A DNA stretch of 64,000 nt, from the NCBI RefSeq assembly GCF_015353075.1, contig NZ_CP064188.1, forward strand, positions 682,001 through 746,000. Direction: 5' to 3'. Made by a program: the position numbers and the translations under genes. Shown here piece by piece: positions 17,226-25,763 of the stretch; the first letter of the stretch is position 1; each line of letters opens with the position of its first letter. This DNA comes from Rhizobium sp. 007. Its GTDB lineage: Bacteria; Pseudomonadota; Alphaproteobacteria; Rhizobiales; Rhizobiaceae. Below the pieces are notes generated by a model that worked only from the letters and a program-made list of their open reading frames with translations, searched no databases and was not told where the DNA came from.

Positions 17226-17772
17226 GAGCAAATCAGCCTTGCCGCGGCGGGTCGTGACGGGCATCCGAAATGGCCGATCCGTCTTCATCAGCGATGGCCT
17301 CGTGCCAAATGCGCATCTGCATGAATCGATCCCGGGTTTCATGACGTCGGTCTGCTGGGCAACGCAGGCACGCCCAAAGTTGCAGCTGAATGGTTCGGAG
17401 CCCGCCTTGCCCGGGATCCGCATTACCCCTTCGGTCGGCGAGACACGCCTGATGATCGTTCGCTTTCCACCGGACTCGGTGATGGCGGATCCGTCCTTCG
17501 ACCCGGAAGCGGCGGATGCGGAGCAGCGCCTGCATCTGCCGGGGCTGGCAGAACTCTTCGAGCACGAAAATCCGGGTATGCACATGACGGACTCGATCGA
17601 CTACGACATCGTGCTTAAGGGCGAGATCTGGCTTGAGCTCGATGATGGGGCGGAGGTGCATCTCCGCCAGGGCGACGTCGCGATCCAGTGCGGCACGCGC
17701 CATGCCTGGCGAAACAGGGGATCGTCGCCGGCCACGATGGCCTTCGTTCTGATCGGAGCGGCGCGCTCCTGA
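17215..17772 (+). CDS. Cupin-domain protein
   Basis: The 185-residue soluble protein has a C-terminal cupin barrel: [23 protein letters not shown], then [20 protein letters not shown], giving possible metal ligands H, E and H. The N-terminal half is a variable domain. ATG 17215 overlaps the aldolase stop by 11 bases; a TTG six bases upstream is less likely. Cupins of this type are found in many aromatic-degradation operons and could be isomerases, oxygenases or binding proteins. No reaction can be assigned here. Confidence 0.8.
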   Translation: MSTESKSALPRRVVTGIRNGRSVFISDGLVPNAHLHESIPGFMTSVCWATQARPKLQLNGSEPALPGIRITPSVGETRLMIVRFPPDSVMADPSFDPEAADAEQRLHLPGLAELFEHENPGMHMTDSIDYDIVLKGEIWLELDDGAEVHLRQGDVAIQCGTRHAWRNRGSSPATMAFVLIGAARS

Positions 17773-17845
17773 GCGCCGTTCAGGCGCGCGGAAGATTCAT
17801 CCGGGAAACATGCCTTTGCAATTCACGCGGCCGGAGGAGGGCGCG

Positions 17846-19057
17846 ATGCATTACGATTGCCTCATCATCGGAAGCGGACACGGCGGAGCCCAGGCGGCGA
17901 CTTCGCTCCGTCAGCACGATTTTCAAGGATCGATCGGAGTCCTCAGCGAGGACCCCGATGCGCCTTATGAACGTCCGCCCTTGTCCAAGGACTATCTCCT
18001 TGGCAGCAAGACTTTCGATCGCATTCTCATCCGGCCGACGGACTTCTGGGCGTCGCGCAATATCGACCTCTTGCTCGGCAACAAAGTCGTCAGGGTTGAC
18101 GCAAGCGAAAGGCAGGTCCTTTGCGCGAACGGCGCAACGGTCAGCTATGGTCATCTTGTCTGGTCCGCGGGAGGACGCCCGCGCCGCATGTCCTGCCCCG
18201 GCCATGATCTTCAGGGCATCCACGCGGTCCGGACCCGGTCGGACGTGGATCGACTCAACGAAGACCTCGTCAAAGCAGAAAAGGTGGTGATCGTTGGCGG
18301 CGGTTACATCGGGCTCGAGGCCGCGGCGGCGCTTTCCAACCTTGGAAAAACGGTGACTGTGGTCGAAGCGATGAACAGGGTGCTTGCCCGCGTCGCGGCA
18401 GAACCGCTCTCCCGCTTCTACGAGAGGGAGCATCGCGACCACGGGGTCGATGTTCGACTGGAAACCGGCGTCGAGAGCTTCATTGGAAGCGACGGGCACC
18501 TGACTGGCGTGATGTTGCAGGATGGCGCGACGCTTCCCGCGGATATCGCAATCGTCGGCATCGGAATCGTGCCCTGTGTCGAGCCGTTGATTGAGGCCGG
18601 AGCGGCGGGAAATGACGGTGTCGATGTCGACGAGTTTTGCCGGACCAATCTCCCGCAGGTCTTTGCCATCGGGGACTGCGCCCGGATCAGGAGCGCGCAC
18701 GGTCTGCGGATCGAGTCCGTGCAGAACGCTCATGATCAAGCCACTGCCGTGGCAAAGACGCTTTGCGGTGAGCTGACGTCCTACAGCGCAACGCCCTGGT
18801 TCTGGTCGAACCAATATGACCTTCGCCTGCAGACGGTCGGCCTTTCCGCAGGCTTCGATGACACCGTCGTCAGAGGCGATCCCAACAGCCGCAGCTTCAG
18901 CGTCGTCTATCTCCGTGATGGCACGGTGATCGCCTTGGACTGCATCAATTGCGTCAGGGACTATGTCGAAGGCCGGATGCTCGTCGAAAGGCGCACGCGC
19001 ATCGACGTGCAAGTCCTGGCAGACACCAGCATCAGGTTGAAATCTTTGATTGTGTGA
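17846..19057 (+). CDS. NAD(P)H:ferredoxin oxidoreductase (putidaredoxin-reductase type)
   Basis: This 403-residue FAD enzyme of the rubredoxin/putidaredoxin reductase group has an FAD-binding CLIIGSGHGGAQAA at the N-terminus, PYERPPLSKDYL, an NAD(P)-binding VVIVGGGYIGLEAAAAL near residue 150 and the FAD-binding FAIGDCARI near 273. It passes electrons from NAD(P)H to the [2Fe-2S] ferredoxin encoded next, and through it to the P450 at 24573 (inference from context). ATG 17846 follows GGAGGAGGG; an upstream start at 17810 has no support. Confidence 0.9.
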   Translation: MHYDCLIIGSGHGGAQAATSLRQHDFQGSIGVLSEDPDAPYERPPLSKDYLLGSKTFDRILIRPTDFWASRNIDLLLGNKVVRVDASERQVLCANGATVSYGHLVWSAGGRPRRMSCPGHDLQGIHAVRTRSDVDRLNEDLVKAEKVVIVGGGYIGLEAAAALSNLGKTVTVVEAMNRVLARVAAEPLSRFYEREHRDHGVDVRLETGVESFIGSDGHLTGVMLQDGATLPADIAIVGIGIVPCVEPLIEAGAAGNDGVDVDEFCRTNLPQVFAIGDCARIRSAHGLRIESVQNAHDQATAVAKTLCGELTSYSATPWFWSNQYDLRLQTVGLSAGFDDTVVRGDPNSRSFSVVYLRDGTVIALDCINCVRDYVEGRMLVERRTRIDVQVLADTSIRLKSLIV

Positions 19058-19084
19058 GTGCGCAGAAGGAATGGGAGGGTGAAA

Positions 19085-19402
19085 ATGTCGAATTTTACGG
19101 TGATCTCACGAATCGGGGAGGTCTTCTCCGTCGAAGGGCGAGCGGGCATCTCGGTGATGGAAAATATTCGCGATGCGGGAGTGGACGAATTGCTGGCGCT
19201 CTGCGGCGGCTGCTGTTCTTGCGCCACTTGCCACGTCTATGTCGACGACGCCTTTCATGAGCATCTACCGGCGCTCACCATCGACGAAGATGATCTGCTC
19301 GACGGTTCGGATCATCGGCGGCCGCAATCCCGGCTCTCTTGCCAGATCCGCTTCACCCCGGAGCTTCAGGGGATGATCGTTACGCTGGCACCGGAAGACT
19401 GA
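19085..19402 (+). CDS. [2Fe-2S] ferredoxin (adrenodoxin/putidaredoxin type)
   Basis: The 105-residue ferredoxin has the cluster ligands of vertebrate-type ferredoxins, C-x5-C-x2-C ([10 protein letters not shown] near residues 40-49) and a fourth cysteine in SRLSCQI. Two extra cysteines in the loop (CGGCCSC, usual form CGGSCAC) are unusual. ATG 19085 follows GGGAGGG. It is placed directly after the reductase gene and is the likely electron donor of the class I P450 system. Confidence 0.92.
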   Translation: MSNFTVISRIGEVFSVEGRAGISVMENIRDAGVDELLALCGGCCSCATCHVYVDDAFHEHLPALTIDEDDLLDGSDHRRPQSRLSCQIRFTPELQGMIVTLAPED

Positions 19403-19450
19403 TCGCAGGCGTATCTCTCAAACCAGAGGCCCAGAACCGGCCGGAGGAAC

Positions 19451-20614
19451 GTGGCATTGGATGTGAGTGTGTACATAGCAAGGGAAAGTAGGTCCGACGA
19501 AGGGCGCGTTGCGGCGTCTGCCGAAACTGTAAAGAAGATGGGGAACCTCGGCTTCGACATCGTGGTCGAGGCAGGTGCTGGGGTTTTATCGCGCATACCG
19601 GACAGCGAATTCGAGGCTGCAGGGGCGCGGATCGGCTCGGCTGGCGATGCGGCAACCGCGGATGTGGTGCTGAAAGTGCGCCGCCCGACGGAGGCGGAGA
19701 TTGCCGGCTACAAGAGCGGCGCGGTCGTCATCGCGATCATGGATCCCTATGGAAACGATGAGGCGATTGCCGCGATGGCGAAGGCAGGGCTTTCAGCCTT
19801 CGCGATGGAACTGATGCCGCGCATTACGCGCGCCCAGTCCATGGATGTTCTTTCCTCACAGGCAAATCTCGCCGGCTATCAGGCCGTCATTGAAGCGGCG
19901 TCTGTCTATGATCGCGCCCTGCCGATGATGATGACGGCCGCCGGCACCGTTCCGGCCGCCAAGGTCTTCGTGATGGGTGCAGGTGTGGCAGGCCTCCAGG
20001 CGATTGCGACGGCGCGCCGCCTCGGCGCTGCGGTCTCGGCCACCGACGTTCGCCCCGCCGCCAAGGAACAGGTCGCCTCACTCGGCGCCAAGTTCATCGC
20101 CGTTGAAGACGAGGAGTTCAAGGCAGCCGAGACGGCGGGCGGCTACGCCAAGGAAATGTCCAAGGAATACCAGGCGAAGCAGGCAGCCCTCGTTGCCGAG
20201 CACATCGCCAAGCAGGACATCGTCATCACCACGGCACTGATCCCCGGACGCCCTGCGCCGAAGCTCGTATCGCGCCAGATGCTGGCTTCGATGAAGCCCG
20301 GCGCCGTTGCCGTCGATCTTGCGGTCGAGCGTGGCGGCAATATCGAGGGCGTGGTTGCAGACGAGGTCGTCGATGTCGAAGACGTCAAGGTGATCGGTTT
20401 CGCCAACCTGCCGGGCCGGGTGGCCGCCAGCGCTTCGGCGCTCTATGCCAAGAACCTCGTCACCTTCCTCGAGACCATGCTCAACAAGGAGACGAAGAGC
20501 GTCGTCCTCAACCTCGACGACGAACTCATCAAAGCGACCATGCTGACCTATGCAGGCGATGTCGTGCATCCGGCATTCGCCGGGACGAAGAAGGGGATAG
20601 CTGATGGCCAGTGA
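19451..20614 (+). CDS. pntAA: Proton-translocating NAD(P) transhydrogenase, subunit alpha part 1
   Basis: This is the 387-residue NAD(H)-binding domain I. It begins [21 protein letters not shown] and has the Rossmann motif [20 protein letters not shown] near residue 175 and the mobile-loop region before it. The start is GTG 19451 with CGGAGGAAC at ideal spacing. The three-gene arrangement pntAA-pntAB-pntB is normal for Alphaproteobacteria. What is unusual is its place as part of a ferredoxin/P450-type operon: the gap to the ferredoxin gene is 48 bases, with no terminator seen. Confidence 0.93.
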   Translation: MALDVSVYIARESRSDEGRVAASAETVKKMGNLGFDIVVEAGAGVLSRIPDSEFEAAGARIGSAGDAATADVVLKVRRPTEAEIAGYKSGAVVIAIMDPYGNDEAIAAMAKAGLSAFAMELMPRITRAQSMDVLSSQANLAGYQAVIEAASVYDRALPMMMTAAGTVPAAKVFVMGAGVAGLQAIATARRLGAAVSATDVRPAAKEQVASLGAKFIAVEDEEFKAAETAGGYAKEMSKEYQAKQAALVAEHIAKQDIVITTALIPGRPAPKLVSRQMLASMKPGAVAVDLAVERGGNIEGVVADEVVDVEDVKVIGFANLPGRVAASASALYAKNLVTFLETMLNKETKSVVLNLDDELIKATMLTYAGDVVHPAFAGTKKGIADGQ

Positions 20615-21002
20615 AGCAATGGACAAGGCGCTGGAGCAGCTTGACCAGGCGGTCAACGCAGTCGTGGCGGCGGCCGCGCAGGCACCGGAAGCGGCAAGTG
20701 CGGCAACGGGCGGGGCGATCGATCCCTTCATTTTCCAGTTCGCGATCTTCGTGCTGGCGATCTTCGTCGGTTATTACGTCGTCTGGTCGGTGACGCCGGC
20801 GCTGCATACGCCGCTGATGGCCGTCACCAACGCCATCTCTTCAGTCATCGTCGTCGGCGCGCTGCTTGCAGTGGGCATTTCGGCAAGCGGGCTTGCGACC
20901 GGTTTCGGCTTCGTCGCGCTCGTTCTCGTCTCGGTCAACATCTTCGGCGGTTTCCTCGTCACGCAGCGCATGCTGGCGATGTACCGCAAGAAGGACAAGT
21001 GA
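20604..21002 (+). CDS. pntAB: NAD(P) transhydrogenase subunit alpha part 2 (membrane)
   Basis: The 132-residue membrane part of the alpha subunit has an N-terminal soluble stretch followed by three hydrophobic helices ([20 protein letters not shown], then [20 protein letters not shown], then [19 protein letters not shown]). It overlaps pntAA by 11 bases. With PntB it forms the proton channel. Confidence 0.93.
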   Translation: MASEAMDKALEQLDQAVNAVVAAAAQAPEAASAATGGAIDPFIFQFAIFVLAIFVGYYVVWSVTPALHTPLMAVTNAISSVIVVGALLAVGISASGLATGFGFVALVLVSVNIFGGFLVTQRMLAMYRKKDK

Positions 21003-21012
21003 GGCCGGACGA

Positions 21013-22407
21013 ATGACCAATATCGCAGCTTTCCTCTACCTCGTCTCCGGCGTGCTTTTCATCCTGGCACTGCGCGGCCTCTCCCATCCGGCCACCAGCC
21101 GCAAGGGCAATCTCTACGGCATGATCGGCATGGGGATGGCGATCCTCACGACGCTGGTGCTGGCAACGCCTTCTTTTGCCGGCTTCGTGCTGATCGTGCT
21201 CGGACTGGCGATCGGCGGCGGGGCGGGCGCCTATATCGCCCGCGTCATCCCGATGACCTCGATGCCGCAGCTGGTGGCGGGCTTCCACTCGTTGGTCGGC
21301 CTGGCCGCCGTGCTGGTTGCCGCCTCCGCGCTTTATACACCGGCCTCCTTCGGCATCGGCGATATCGGCTCGATCCATGGCGAGGCGCGTATCGAGATGG
21401 CGATCGGCGCCGCGATCGGGGCGCTTACCTTTACCGGCTCGATCATCGCTTTTTTGAAGCTTGACGGGCGCATGTCCGGCAAGCCGATCCTGCTTGCCTT
21501 CCGGCATATCATCAACATCGCGCTTTTGGTGCTGATCGTCTTCTTCATCATCGGGCTCGCGGCAACCGAAAGCCATTTCGATTTCTGGGCGGTCGTGGCG
21601 CTTTCGCTGGCGCTCGGCGTGCTGCTGATCGTGCCGATCGGGGGCGCCGACATGCCGGTCGTCGTCTCCATGCTGAACTCCTATTCGGGGTGGGCGGCAG
21701 CCGGTATCGGTTTCACGCTCGGCAATCTCGCTCTGATCATCACCGGTGCGCTGGTCGGCTCTTCGGGTGCGATCCTGTCCTACATCATGTGCAAGGGCAT
21801 GAACCGCTCGTTCATATCCGTCATTCTCGGCGGCTTCGGTGGCGAGACCTCTGCAGGGGCTGCGGACAATTCCGACAAGACCGTCAAGCTCGGCTCGGCA
21901 GAGGATGCCGCCTATCTGATGGCGAACGCTTCCAAGGTCATTATCGTGCCGGGCTACGGCATGGCGGTTGCCCAGGCGCAGCACGCGCTTCGCGAGCTGG
22001 CCGACAATCTCAAGAAGGCCGGCGTCGAGGTCAAATACGCAATTCATCCGGTCGCCGGCCGCATGCCCGGCCACATGAACGTGCTGCTGGCCGAAGCGAA
22101 CGTGCCTTATGACGAGGTCTTCGAACTCGAAGACATCAACTCCGACTTCGGCCAAGCCGATGTCGCTTATGTCATCGGTGCCAACGACGTCACCAATCCA
22201 GCGGCGCGCGATGACAAGACCTCGCCGATCTACGGCATGCCGATCCTCGATGTCGACAAGGCCAAGACCTGCCTCTTCGTCAAGCGTTCGCTCGGCTCCG
22301 GCTATGCGGGCATCGACAATACGCTGTTCTACAAGGATGGCACGATGATGCTGCTCGGCGATGCAAAGAAGGTCACCGAGGAGATCAACAAAGCGATCGG
22401 CCACTGA
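21013..22407 (+). CDS. pntB: NAD(P) transhydrogenase subunit beta
   Basis: The 464-residue beta subunit has about nine N-terminal membrane helices followed by the NADP-binding domain III, with VPGYGMAVAQAQHALREL near residue 314, HPVAGRMPGHMNVLLAEA and GANDVTNPAARDD. ATG 21013 lies ten bases after the pntAB stop; an open frame extends further upstream but overlaps pntAB in another frame. The enzyme uses the proton gradient to drive hydride transfer from NADH to NADP, giving NADPH. It ends the operon. Confidence 0.95.
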   Translation: MTNIAAFLYLVSGVLFILALRGLSHPATSRKGNLYGMIGMGMAILTTLVLATPSFAGFVLIVLGLAIGGGAGAYIARVIPMTSMPQLVAGFHSLVGLAAVLVAASALYTPASFGIGDIGSIHGEARIEMAIGAAIGALTFTGSIIAFLKLDGRMSGKPILLAFRHIINIALLVLIVFFIIGLAATESHFDFWAVVALSLALGVLLIVPIGGADMPVVVSMLNSYSGWAAAGIGFTLGNLALIITGALVGSSGAILSYIMCKGMNRSFISVILGGFGGETSAGAADNSDKTVKLGSAEDAAYLMANASKVIIVPGYGMAVAQAQHALRELADNLKKAGVEVKYAIHPVAGRMPGHMNVLLAEANVPYDEVFELEDINSDFGQADVAYVIGANDVTNPAARDDKTSPIYGMPILDVDKAKTCLFVKRSLGSGYAGIDNTLFYKDGTMMLLGDAKKVTEEINKAIGH

Positions 22408-23205
22408 GCAGGATAAACAGCATCGTTTGCTGCCGGCCGGGATCCCTCGTCCGGTATTTTTTGCCCATCGACGCGCCTCACCTGTTGCCGGCACGTCTGG
22501 AGCGCCGACAACTGCCCAAAAGCCGTGGGAAGCGACAGTCTAGGTCTTTGGCCCAAGCTTCAGCGACGCGGCCGGGAGATGGATGTCGGCCCAACGGTTC
22601 ATATCAGATGGGGTCAACCGCACGCGACCACACTCGCATCTGCCGTGGCTGTTGGGACCAGATGAAAATGCCAATTCCTATTCGGGGTCCGTTGGCGATC
22701 CCGTTCCGCGTCTGCGGCATCACGTAGAATAAGATGAAGCCGAACATCTACACGATCTGCAGACGTGCCTTCCGTCGCATCAAGAAGCAGCGGCATACTT
22801 CCGGCACGGCAACTGTTCGCCGACATCAGGGGCTACCCTCATCTGCCCGAACGGACGAAACCCGGCCGTTCTGAGCGACATCGTTAGCGTCTTCGGCGCA
22901 TGCCTGAACACAGGCGGCCGATAGGGATGTGTGTCGATTGTAATCAGAATTTGAGCGCAGGCTGCCATTCTTTTCCGGCAGTTAAGCGGCCTATGTGTGC
23001 CGCTTCCCGAATGGAAGGACATCCATGAATTAGGCCACCTGCTGAGGGTACAGAGTATCGGGCCGAATAAACGTTTGCCATCAAGAGCCGCGTTCGGCTT
23101 TGCCAGACTGTTGAGAACATCGCCTGGCGGGATAACAGAAGACGCCTTCCACCCGGACGGGGCGGAGGGCGTCTTCCTCTCCAGTGAGCCGCTGCGGCTC
23201 TCGAT
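22408..23205. other. 798-base stretch without a convincing gene
   Basis: Between pntB and the convergent zinc dehydrogenase gene, no frame on either strand shows a recognisable family, a good start site or stable coding character. A 45-codon frame at 22735-22872 and frames around 22945-23080 were considered and look random. The region may contain decayed DNA. A strong hairpin at 23138-23176 closes it. Confidence 0.6.
23138..23176 (-). terminator. Hairpin downstream of the zinc dehydrogenase gene
   Basis: GAAGACGCC (23138-23146) pairs with GGCGTCTTC (23168-23176); a GC-rich interior extends the stem. It begins 30 bases after the dehydrogenase stop on the minus strand. No clear T-run follows, so termination strength is uncertain. 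Confidence 0.5.
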
Positions 23206-24315
23206 CTAGATAGTGACGGCGTAGTAGGTGAAGCCGCCATCGCCTGAGGCAACGCCGGAAATCGCTTCATTGATGCTCTCGAGCGGCCAAACCATCGGCT
23301 TCATGACGGAGATGTCGACAACTTCGTTTTCGACCATGGAGGCGATTTCCATACCTTCAGCGGCGGTGAACCATACCGAGCCGATCAACTCCATCTGCTC
23401 ATCCATCCACCACTTTACGTCGAGGGGCAAATTACCCGCAGTACCGCCGATATTGACGATGCGGCCGCCTCTGCGCACACCCTTCATGGCATCGAGCATG
23501 GATTCGAGCGGCGCCTTGGCGCCGAGCGTGTCGAGCATCAGGTCGGCACCGACGCCGCCCGTTCTGGCCTTGATGAAATCGCCGCTCGAGCCGGTCCGGT
23601 TCGAGAAGATTTCAATCCTGTCCGGCGCAAGCGCCTTCAGGCGGGCCAGCAATTCGTCGCCACGGGCGACTGCATAGATCTTGCCGACGCCCATGGCCAG
23701 CGCGAAAAGAGTCGCGCCGATGCCGAGGGTTCCGCTAGCGCCGTTGATAATCAGCTTGCGCCCCATCAGCGGCCCGCACTTTTTCAGGGCGGCGTAGGAC
23801 GTACCGAGGTAGCCCATGCGCGACCCCTGGACGAAGGACATGTTGTCGGGAATTTTCACGACCTGCGCCTGCGGCGCCAGCATATATTCACAAAAGCCGC
23901 CATAGGGGTAGCGTTTGAACATCTCAAGGCTGTTCGGATTGTAGCCGAAATAACCGCCGAGTGTCCAATGCTGGCAGGCTTGCGGGTGTCCCGATGAACA
24001 TGCGTGGCAGGCTCCGCAGAAGCGGCCGGGATTGACATAGACCCGGTCGCCCGGCTTGAGCGACACGACCTGCTCGCCGACCTGATGGACGATACCTGAA
24101 GGATCGAGGCCATGGATTGCGGGGCGGGGCGGTAATGGCATCTGCGGATACCAGCTCTCCCAGTTCGCAAGGACATTGGCGAGATTCGGGACCATTCCGC
24201 AGGCCTTGACCTCGACAACGACGTCGGTTCCGGTGGCCACGGGGCTCGCCACCAGATCCATTCTCATCGGTTCTCCGACGGCGTGCAGCCGCGCTGCGCG
24301 CATCATCTGCGTCAT
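23206..24315 (-). CDS. Zinc-binding alcohol dehydrogenase family protein (MDR superfamily)
   Basis: This is a 369-residue medium-chain dehydrogenase with a structural-zinc lobe C-x2-C-x2-C-x7-C (CGACHACSSGHPQAC, near residues 99-113) and a coenzyme-binding NGASGTLGIGATLFA. The catalytic GHE motif of typical ADHs reads IHGLDPSGIV here, and the first ligand cysteine lies in KACGMVPN, so the active-site zinc shell is atypical. It probably oxidises an alcohol or reduces an aldehyde or enone in the same pathway as the divergent P450. Its promoter carries operator 5, and a good site (GGGAGGAATTTT) precedes ATG 24315. Confidence 0.87.
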   Translation of the reverse strand: MTQMMRAARLHAVGEPMRMDLVASPVATGTDVVVEVKACGMVPNLANVLANWESWYPQMPLPPRPAIHGLDPSGIVHQVGEQVVSLKPGDRVYVNPGRFCGACHACSSGHPQACQHWTLGGYFGYNPNSLEMFKRYPYGGFCEYMLAPQAQVVKIPDNMSFVQGSRMGYLGTSYAALKKCGPLMGRKLIINGASGTLGIGATLFALAMGVGKIYAVARGDELLARLKALAPDRIEIFSNRTGSSGDFIKARTGGVGADLMLDTLGAKAPLESMLDAMKGVRRGGRIVNIGGTAGNLPLDVKWWMDEQMELIGSVWFTAAEGMEIASMVENEVVDISVMKPMVWPLESINEAISGVASGDGGFTYYAVTI

Positions 24316-24361
24316 TAAAATTCCTCCCTAATGAATGTCACCAGATACTGGAAAGTTTTCA

Positions 24362-24377
24362 AATACCAAACAGTATT
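24362..24377 (-). promoter_or_regulatory. GATAC-N6-GTATC-type operator 5 (zinc dehydrogenase promoter)
   Basis: AATAC-CAAACA-GTATT is a one-base variant of the core with perfect 5-base arms. On the minus strand TTGCGC lies 5 bases before it and TATTTG 17 bases after TTGCGC, the same geometry as at 9382. A further partial site (GATAC-TGGAAA-GTTTT) lies at 24344-24359. Confidence 0.65.
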
Positions 24378-24426
24378 CAAAAGCGCAAGCGCCTGCAGCT
24401 CATCATTGACACCATGGTCGCATTCA

Positions 24427-24442
24427 GATACTAACTGGTATC
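24427..24442 (+). promoter_or_regulatory. GATAC-N6-GTATC operator 6 (P450 operon promoter)
   Basis: GATAC-TAACTG-GTATC has perfect 5-base arms. TTGACA at 24406-24411 ends 15 bases before it, so the -10 element lies within the operator. The P450 gene starts at 24573. Confidence 0.8.
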
Positions 24443-24572
24443 GGAAATCTATGTGGTATGCGTAAAAGAGTGCCTGAGCTCCACGCCGAGCTCAAATGAC
24501 GGTGAAAGCCGGTCTGGACGAAGGATGCCGGATTTGCGCCGGTCGTCCGACGATTTTCGTGGGAGGAAGAAA

Positions 24573-25763
24573 ATGATAGATGACGCGTCAGCATTGACGG
24601 GCGAGAACCTTTATAGAGACCCTTACCCGGTCTATGCGAGGTTGCGCCGGCAAGCTCCGGTTGCCCTTTTCGAGGGGACCAAAGAGTATTTCATTACCCG
24701 CTACGACGATTGTCGCACAGTTGGTGCGACCGACCGAGCCTTCGGACCGTCTGGCGCTGCCAACCGGCCCGAGGCACGCGTTATGGGAATGCCGAACGTC
24801 CTGACCATGTCGGGCGAAGAGCATTCATGCCTGCGCGAAGGCATCGACCTCAATCTGACACAGGAGCGCGTGCGCTCTTATGTCGAGCGTCTAACGCGGC
24901 CAGTGGTGCAGCGCTTCCTTGACGAGCTCAAGCCCAAGGGCGAGGCGAACCTGACGACGGAGCTCTTCGAGCCGATCTCGGTGCGCTGCATCGGCGACGT
25001 GATCGGTTTGACAGAGACCTCGAATGACAATCTCGTGGAGTGGTTTCACGCCATGGCCCTTGGGCTGCAAAACGTCTCCAACGACCGGGCGGTCTGGGAC
25101 CGGCTCGACGCCGCGCTCGCAGACATCGATCACCAGCTTGGCGCGCTTTATGACGCTGCATTGTCGAAGCCGAACAACACGCTGATGAGCCATGTGATGT
25201 ATGGCGGCATGCCGGAGGGCGCAGCGCGCAGCCTGGAGGAAATTTCGCCGACTATGCGCGTTATCATCCTGGGCGGTCTGCAGGAGCCTGGACACGCGGC
25301 CGCAAATGCTTGTGCGGGCCTGCTTTCCAGCCCCGAGCAGGCCAAAATCATGGCGGAGGACCCGTCCGCGCATGCGCTCAGGGCTTTTGACGAGGGGCTG
25401 CGCTGGATAGCGCCGATTGGAGTGACCCCGCGTGTCGCCCTTGAAGATTTCGAGATCGCCGGGACTGTAATCCCCGCCGGCTCTTCCGTGGCCATCGTCA
25501 TGGGATCTGCAAACCGCGATGAAGCGCGCTTCGAGAGGCCGGACCAGTTCGACATGTTCCGCAAGAAGAAGCAGCACGTATCGTTCGGTTTCCGCCCGCA
25601 TTTCTGCTCTGGACATTTCCTGTCGCGAGCCATGGGCGAGATCGCTCTTCAAGAAGCCTTCCGGCAATTGCCGAATCTGCGCCTCGATCCTGAGCAGGAG
25701 ATCAAGGCCAAAGGCTGGCGCTTCCGCGGCGTGAACGTGCTTCCGGCCAAGTGGGACGCGTGA
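24573..25763 (+). CDS. Cytochrome P450
   Basis: The 396-residue soluble bacterial P450 has the heme-ligand loop FGFRPHFCSGHFL (Cys near residue 337), the K-helix ExxR in DEGLRW and the expected length. In the I-helix the usual G-x-(D/E)-T-T motif reads GGLQEPGHA. A proline thus follows the acid where the oxygen-activating threonine usually sits, which is unusual and worth attention. ATG 24573 follows GGGAGGAAG; an upstream start at 24453 lacks support. Electrons probably come from the ferredoxin and reductase encoded at 17.8-19.4 kb, which share the operator. An O-demethylation or hydroxylation of an aromatic is the best guess (inference). Confidence 0.93.
   Translation: MIDDASALTGENLYRDPYPVYARLRRQAPVALFEGTKEYFITRYDDCRTVGATDRAFGPSGAANRPEARVMGMPNVLTMSGEEHSCLREGIDLNLTQERVRSYVERLTRPVVQRFLDELKPKGEANLTTELFEPISVRCIGDVIGLTETSNDNLVEWFHAMALGLQNVSNDRAVWDRLDAALADIDHQLGALYDAALSKPNNTLMSHVMYGGMPEGAARSLEEISPTMRVIILGGLQEPGHAAANACAGLLSSPEQAKIMAEDPSAHALRAFDEGLRWIAPIGVTPRVALEDFEIAGTVIPAGSSVAIVMGSANRDEARFERPDQFDMFRKKKQHVSFGFRPHFCSGHFLSRAMGEIALQEAFRQLPNLRLDPEQEIKAKGWRFRGVNVLPAKWDA

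Noticed and set aside
20959..22494. 511-codon frame antisense to pntB
   Set aside because: Very rich in His, Arg, Asp and Gly as expected for an antisense shadow; pntB is certain on the other strand.
22735..22872. 45-codon frame in the gap after pntB
   Set aside because: No start site, no family likeness and arginine-rich random composition; coding cannot be supported.
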